Source: Rickettsiales bacterium (GTDB lineage Bacteria; Pseudomonadota; Alphaproteobacteria; Methylaequorales; Methylaequoraceae). From it: a DNA stretch of 8,542 bases. Shown here one piece after another: positions 6,971 through 8,542 of the stretch. The stretch covers positions 1-8,542 of the forward strand of contig PAYV01000003.1 of the NCBI GenBank assembly GCA_002715305.1. The letters run 5' to 3'. The notes below the pieces were generated by a model. That model ran no database searches, had not been told where the DNA came from, and was given only the letters and a program-made list of their open reading frames with translations. The translations under genes and the position numbers were made by a program. Every line of letters starts with the position of its first letter. The first letter of the stretch is position 1.

Positions 6971-7411
6971 TTAGCTAATTTTGATTGTCTTTGTTTTTTT
7001 ATGCTCTGGAATAACCTTTTCTAACTTAATCTTGAGCATTCCATCAATTAAATTAGCTTCTTTTACATGAACTTCATCCGACAATGTAAATTTTCTAATA
7101 AACTGACGCGAAGAAATTCCTTGATGAATCACAGTTTCTTGATTTTGATTAACTAAATCATTTTTTTCTTTTTTTGATTTAATCGTTAATTCACCCTCTG
7201 ATAATTCAATTTTTATATCATTTTTATTAAATCCAGCAATGGCCATCTCAATTACATAATTATAATCGTCTATCTTAACTATATTATATGGTGGATAACC
7301 AAAACTATTTGTATTATCTTCTAAGCCAAATAACCTATCAAATAATCCATCAAAACCTATTGTATAGGGTAAAAATTTATTAGTATCAATAGTTGTTAAA
7401 GTATTTTGCAT
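6971..7411 (-). CDS. Small heat shock protein, Hsp20/IbpA type
   Basis: A 146-residue ATP-independent holdase chaperone, normal length for class A bacterial Hsp20 (IbpA/HspA). The N-terminal arm has GFDGLFDRLF (19-28), typical of IbpA-type proteins. The alpha-crystallin domain begins at YPPYNIVK (39-46) and runs to about 133, with VIEMAIAGFNKNDI and the conserved A-x4-G-x-L element in ANLIDGMLKIKL (119-130). The C-terminal I-x-I motif for oligomer contacts is IKI at 143-145. The start ATG has the best Shine-Dalgarno of the window, AAAGGAGA, 6 bases upstream, but that element is predicted to be sequestered in an RNA hairpin. It is divergent from a flagellin gene and ends in a strong hairpin terminator. 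No adjacent chaperone partner gene is present. Confidence 0.95.
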   Translation of the reverse strand: MQNTLTTIDTNKFLPYTIGFDGLFDRLFGLEDNTNSFGYPPYNIVKIDDYNYVIEMAIAGFNKNDIKIELSEGELTIKSKKEKNDLVNQNQETVIHQGISSRQFIRKFTLSDEVHVKEANLIDGMLKIKLEKVIPEHKKTKTIKIS

Positions 7412-7412
7412 A

Positions 7413-7441
7413 ATTTATCTCCTTTATTAAGCAAGATTAAT
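7413..7441 (-). ncRNA. ROSE-like RNA thermometer hairpin covering the hsp20 ribosome-binding site
   Basis: In the hsp20 leader, 5' arm AUCUUGCUU (7437-7429) pairs with 3' arm AAGGAGAU (7424-7417) across a 4-base AAUA loop: U-A, U-A, C-G, bulged G7432, U-G, U-A, C-G, U-A, A-U. Beyond an A/A mismatch three more pairs (7439-7441 with 7413-7415) extend the stem. The Shine-Dalgarno is entirely inside. Known ROSE elements (leaders of rhizobial and enterobacterial small heat shock genes) have a conserved UYGCU facing AGGA with a G opposite the bulge position; here UUGCU (7434-7430) takes exactly that role. Pairing was done by eye; the weak stem suits melting at elevated temperature. Confidence 0.66.
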
Positions 7442-7446
7442 ATTAC

Positions 7447-7466
7447 GTATCCCAATTAGGCGATAC
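7447..7466 (-). promoter_or_regulatory. 5' hairpin of the hsp20 leader
   Basis: Directly upstream of the thermometer hairpin, GUAUC (7466-7462) pairs with GAUAC (7451-7447) and, past a bulged G7461, CC (7460-7459) pairs with GG (7453-7452), leaving a 5-base loop. The stem begins where the promoter predicts the transcript start. ROSE leaders usually carry one or more stable helper hairpins before the SD-masking one, and this would fit. It may also simply protect the 5' end. Confidence 0.5.
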
Positions 7467-7472
7467 ATATAT

Positions 7473-7501
7473 AATATAGTGTCATTATGGCACTATGTCA
7501 A
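7473..7501 (-). promoter_or_regulatory. Sigma-70 promoter of hsp20
   Basis: On the minus strand TTGACA (7501-7496, perfect -35) is separated by 17 bases from TATATT (7478-7473, -10, 5/6 match). This is the best housekeeping promoter in the window. Predicted start of transcription is near 7466, giving a leader of about 55 bases. No sigma-32-like CTTGAA/CCCCAT pair is visible, so temperature control would not come from the sigma factor but from the operator and leader. Confidence 0.78.
7476..7496. promoter_or_regulatory. 21-bp near-perfect palindrome inside the hsp20 promoter spacer, candidate operator
   Basis: ATAGTG (7476-7481) mirrors CACTAT (7491-7496), and CAT (7483-7485) mirrors ATG (7487-7489) around central T7486; only the pair 7482/7490 fails. 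The palindrome occupies exactly the stretch between -35 and -10, touching both. A further TGTCACT at 7504-7510 resembles another half-site. It is not CIRCE (GCACTC-N9-GAGTGC), whose arms point the other way. The likely ligand is a dimeric repressor, identity unknown. It is 32 bases or more from the flagellin promoter, so it mainly concerns hsp20. Confidence 0.6.
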
Positions 7502-7527
7502 TATGTCACTGCAATTTATTTGCCAAT

Positions 7528-7554
7528 TAAACTTTTCTCCATTTAGGTCGTTAA
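7528..7554 (+). promoter_or_regulatory. Putative sigma-28 (FliA) promoter of flagellin
   Basis: TAAACTTT (7528-7535), 11 bases, then GTCGTTAA (7547-7554). The sigma-28 consensus is TAAAGTTT-N11-GCCGATAA, so the -35 matches 7/8, the -10 matches 6/8 and spacing is exact. The start of transcription would be about 7560, giving a very short leader that begins with the GGGAG ribosome-binding site. Flagellin is the classic sigma-28 target in many bacteria, though many alphaproteobacteria use other sigma factors for it. Confidence 0.6.
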
Positions 7555-7572
7555 GGAATTGGGAGTTTAATT

Positions 7573-8352
7573 TTGTCAAGTTTGTTACCTACTCACAGTG
7601 CTATACCTGTCTATAGTTTAAGAAAAATCACTAGAACATTGCATGACTCTATCTCAAGAGTTGCAACCGGATTAAAAGTTTTAGGCGGGAATGATGCGGC
7701 CTCTCAATCAGTTGCAAATTCATTGCTTGCTGACGCTAAAAGTTTCAGGTCAGTTGAGTCTAATACTCAACAAGGTTTAGATTTACTTGAGCTTGCAGAA
7801 TCAGCGTTATTAGAATTAAATGCTCTTGCTACAAGATTAAAAGAATTAGGAGTTGCTGACACCCTATCTACCAATACAACAAACGATACAGCTGCTCTAA
7901 ATGCTGAGGCTAGTGCTGTAAGTGATTCCATTGATTCCATTGTGAGTTCATTAACTTATAATGGTGTTGCAGTCTTGGGAACAAGCGCTAGAACTCACGC
8001 TATAGGTATAAATAATTCAGGTAACACTCAAACTGTAAAAAGTACTATTGGTATTGCAGCAACTGATATTACAGATGCAACAAATTCAAACAACTCTGCA
8101 GATACAACCATTGGAGAAATTACTCAATCATTAGGAAATGTAAGTGGAGGAATGACGGCTTTAAGAGCTTATCAAAGTGTAGCTAGCTCCTCCTCAGCTC
8201 ATTTACTTGAGGCTGCATCAAACCTACAAGATACAGATTTTGCTTTAGAAACTGCTAGAATAGCTAAGCAATCATTACTTAAGAACTATGCACTTGCAAT
8301 GGCAGCTCACGCAAATAACAGCGAAATTGAGAAATTAAGGCTACTTGCCTAA
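7573..8352 (+). CDS. Flagellin (short, filament subunit)
   Basis: A 259-residue flagellin, secreted through the flagellar export apparatus to build the filament. N-terminal D0/D1 helices cover about 1-135, with TGLKVLGGNDAASQSVANSL (32-51, compare TGLRI...DDAAG...IA) and QQGLDLLELAESALLELNAL (66-85). C-terminal D1/D0 covers about 185-259, with ASNLQDTDFALETARIAKQS (215-234) and an A/N-rich tail ending LLA instead of the common LLR. The middle (136-184) is a short Thr/Asn/Ser-rich loop, so outer domains are nearly absent. TTG at 7573 is the true start since MSSLLPTHSA matches the usual flagellin N terminus; GGGAG lies 7-8 bases upstream. G+C (near 40%) is clearly above the neighbours, consistent with an Ala/Thr-rich, highly expressed protein. 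Confidence 0.92.
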   Translation: MSSLLPTHSAIPVYSLRKITRTLHDSISRVATGLKVLGGNDAASQSVANSLLADAKSFRSVESNTQQGLDLLELAESALLELNALATRLKELGVADTLSTNTTNDTAALNAEASAVSDSIDSIVSSLTYNGVAVLGTSARTHAIGINNSGNTQTVKSTIGIAATDITDATNSNNSADTTIGEITQSLGNVSGGMTALRAYQSVASSSSAHLLEAASNLQDTDFALETARIAKQSLLKNYALAMAAHANNSEIEKLRLLA

Positions 8353-8363
8353 AATTTTTTTTT
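8334..8363 (+). terminator. Possible weak intrinsic terminator straddling the flagellin stop codon
   Basis: AGGC (8338-8341) pairs with GCCT (8347-8350) over the loop TACTT; past an A/A mismatch two more T-A pairs are possible, and AAAA plus nine Ts (8355-8363) follow. The stem is short, so it may act as a partial terminator that lowers expression of the downstream gene relative to flagellin. Confidence 0.42.
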
Positions 8364-8411
8364 AACATGTCGTTTAGACTATTGTTAAATATTAAAGAAA
8401 GGTTAGTGGAT

Positions 8412-8542
8412 ATGAAGAACTACTCGGAAATTATTAAAAATGAATCAAAAATTAAGGAAAAATCACAACTTGTTGATGAAACTATAGATCAAAGCAAACT
8501 GACTAAACATCAAGTCATTGCAAAAATGTTTGAAGCTTTAGT
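8412..8542 (+). CDS. Unidentified gene downstream of flagellin, 3'-truncated by the window edge
   Basis: Open frame from ATG 8412 to the end, 43 full codons visible: a charged, Lys/Glu-rich N-terminal half (MKNYSEIIKNESKIKEK) followed by LTKHQVIAKMFEAL, which looks amphipathic and helical. AAAGAAAGG lies about 10 bases upstream as ribosome-binding site. The frame stays open upstream and an in-frame ATG at 8367 would add 15 residues, but no Shine-Dalgarno precedes it and it follows a T tract. In alphaproteobacteria flagellin is often followed by flaF and flbT; the visible residues give at best a faint resemblance to FlaF, so I leave it unnamed. Confidence 0.55.
   Translation, partial: MKNYSEIIKNESKIKEKSQLVDETIDQSKLTKHQVIAKMFEAL

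Noticed and set aside
7476..7496. Palindrome as a CIRCE element or MerR-type operator
   Set aside because: CIRCE arms have the opposite orientation and different sequence; MerR-type promoters have 19-20-base spacers whereas this one has the optimal 17.
8367..8411. Upstream ATG as start of the last gene
   Set aside because: In frame and open, but directly after a T tract with no Shine-Dalgarno; the ATG at 8412 has AAAGAAAGG before it.
1..8542. CRISPR array, insertion sequence, tRNA or defence system
   Set aside because: No regularly spaced repeats, transposase motifs, cloverleaf-like sequences or recognisable defence genes were seen on either strand.

Overview
The window is very AT-rich (roughly a quarter to a third G+C), tightly packed, and has short operon gaps and many UUG start codons. 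The gene content is an FbpABC/FutABC-type ferric iron importer, a TupBC tungstate transporter, a class A Hsp20, an alphaproteobacterial-looking flagellin and a DUF6494-like small protein. Together these suggest a streamlined, low-GC, probably marine and motile alphaproteobacterium in the general style of SAR11/AEGEAN-169 (HIMB59-like) lineages. That placement is an inference from composition and protein resemblance, not from a marker gene.

Layout. Positions 1-2246 (+ strand) hold the 3' two thirds of a bile-acid:sodium-symporter (BASS) family gene, a small Mop/TOBE molybdate-tungstate-binding protein, and the permease and ATPase of a TupBC-type tungstate importer; no TupA binding protein is visible. 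Convergent to these, 3115-2258 (- strand) is a compact trio of small genes: a DUF6494-like soluble protein, a single-pass membrane protein and a four-helix membrane protein. Upstream of that on the same strand, 6877-3180 is a complete ferric-iron importer: periplasmic binding protein, fused two-domain permease, ATPase. A near-consensus hairpin separates it from an hsp20 gene (7411-6971, - strand). Divergent from hsp20 are a flagellin (7573-8352, +) and the start of an unidentified gene that runs off the window.

The richest regulatory region is the 161-bp hsp20/flagellin intergenic stretch. On the - strand, hsp20 has a TTGACA-N17-TATATT promoter whose spacer is filled by a 21-bp near-perfect palindrome. 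The roughly 55-nt leader that follows can fold into two hairpins. The second one buries the Shine-Dalgarno sequence against a UUGCU anti-SD with a bulged G, the hallmark of a ROSE-type RNA thermometer. On the + strand the flagellin has a good match to a sigma-28 (FliA) promoter with exact 11-nt spacing. A second notable site is a perfect 12-bp-arm inverted repeat overlapping the likely -10 box of the iron operon, which is a candidate iron-responsive operator.

No RNA genes of the tRNA/rRNA type, insertion sequences or CRISPR arrays are visible. Apart from the regulated intergenic regions described, there is no gene-free stretch over 300 bases.
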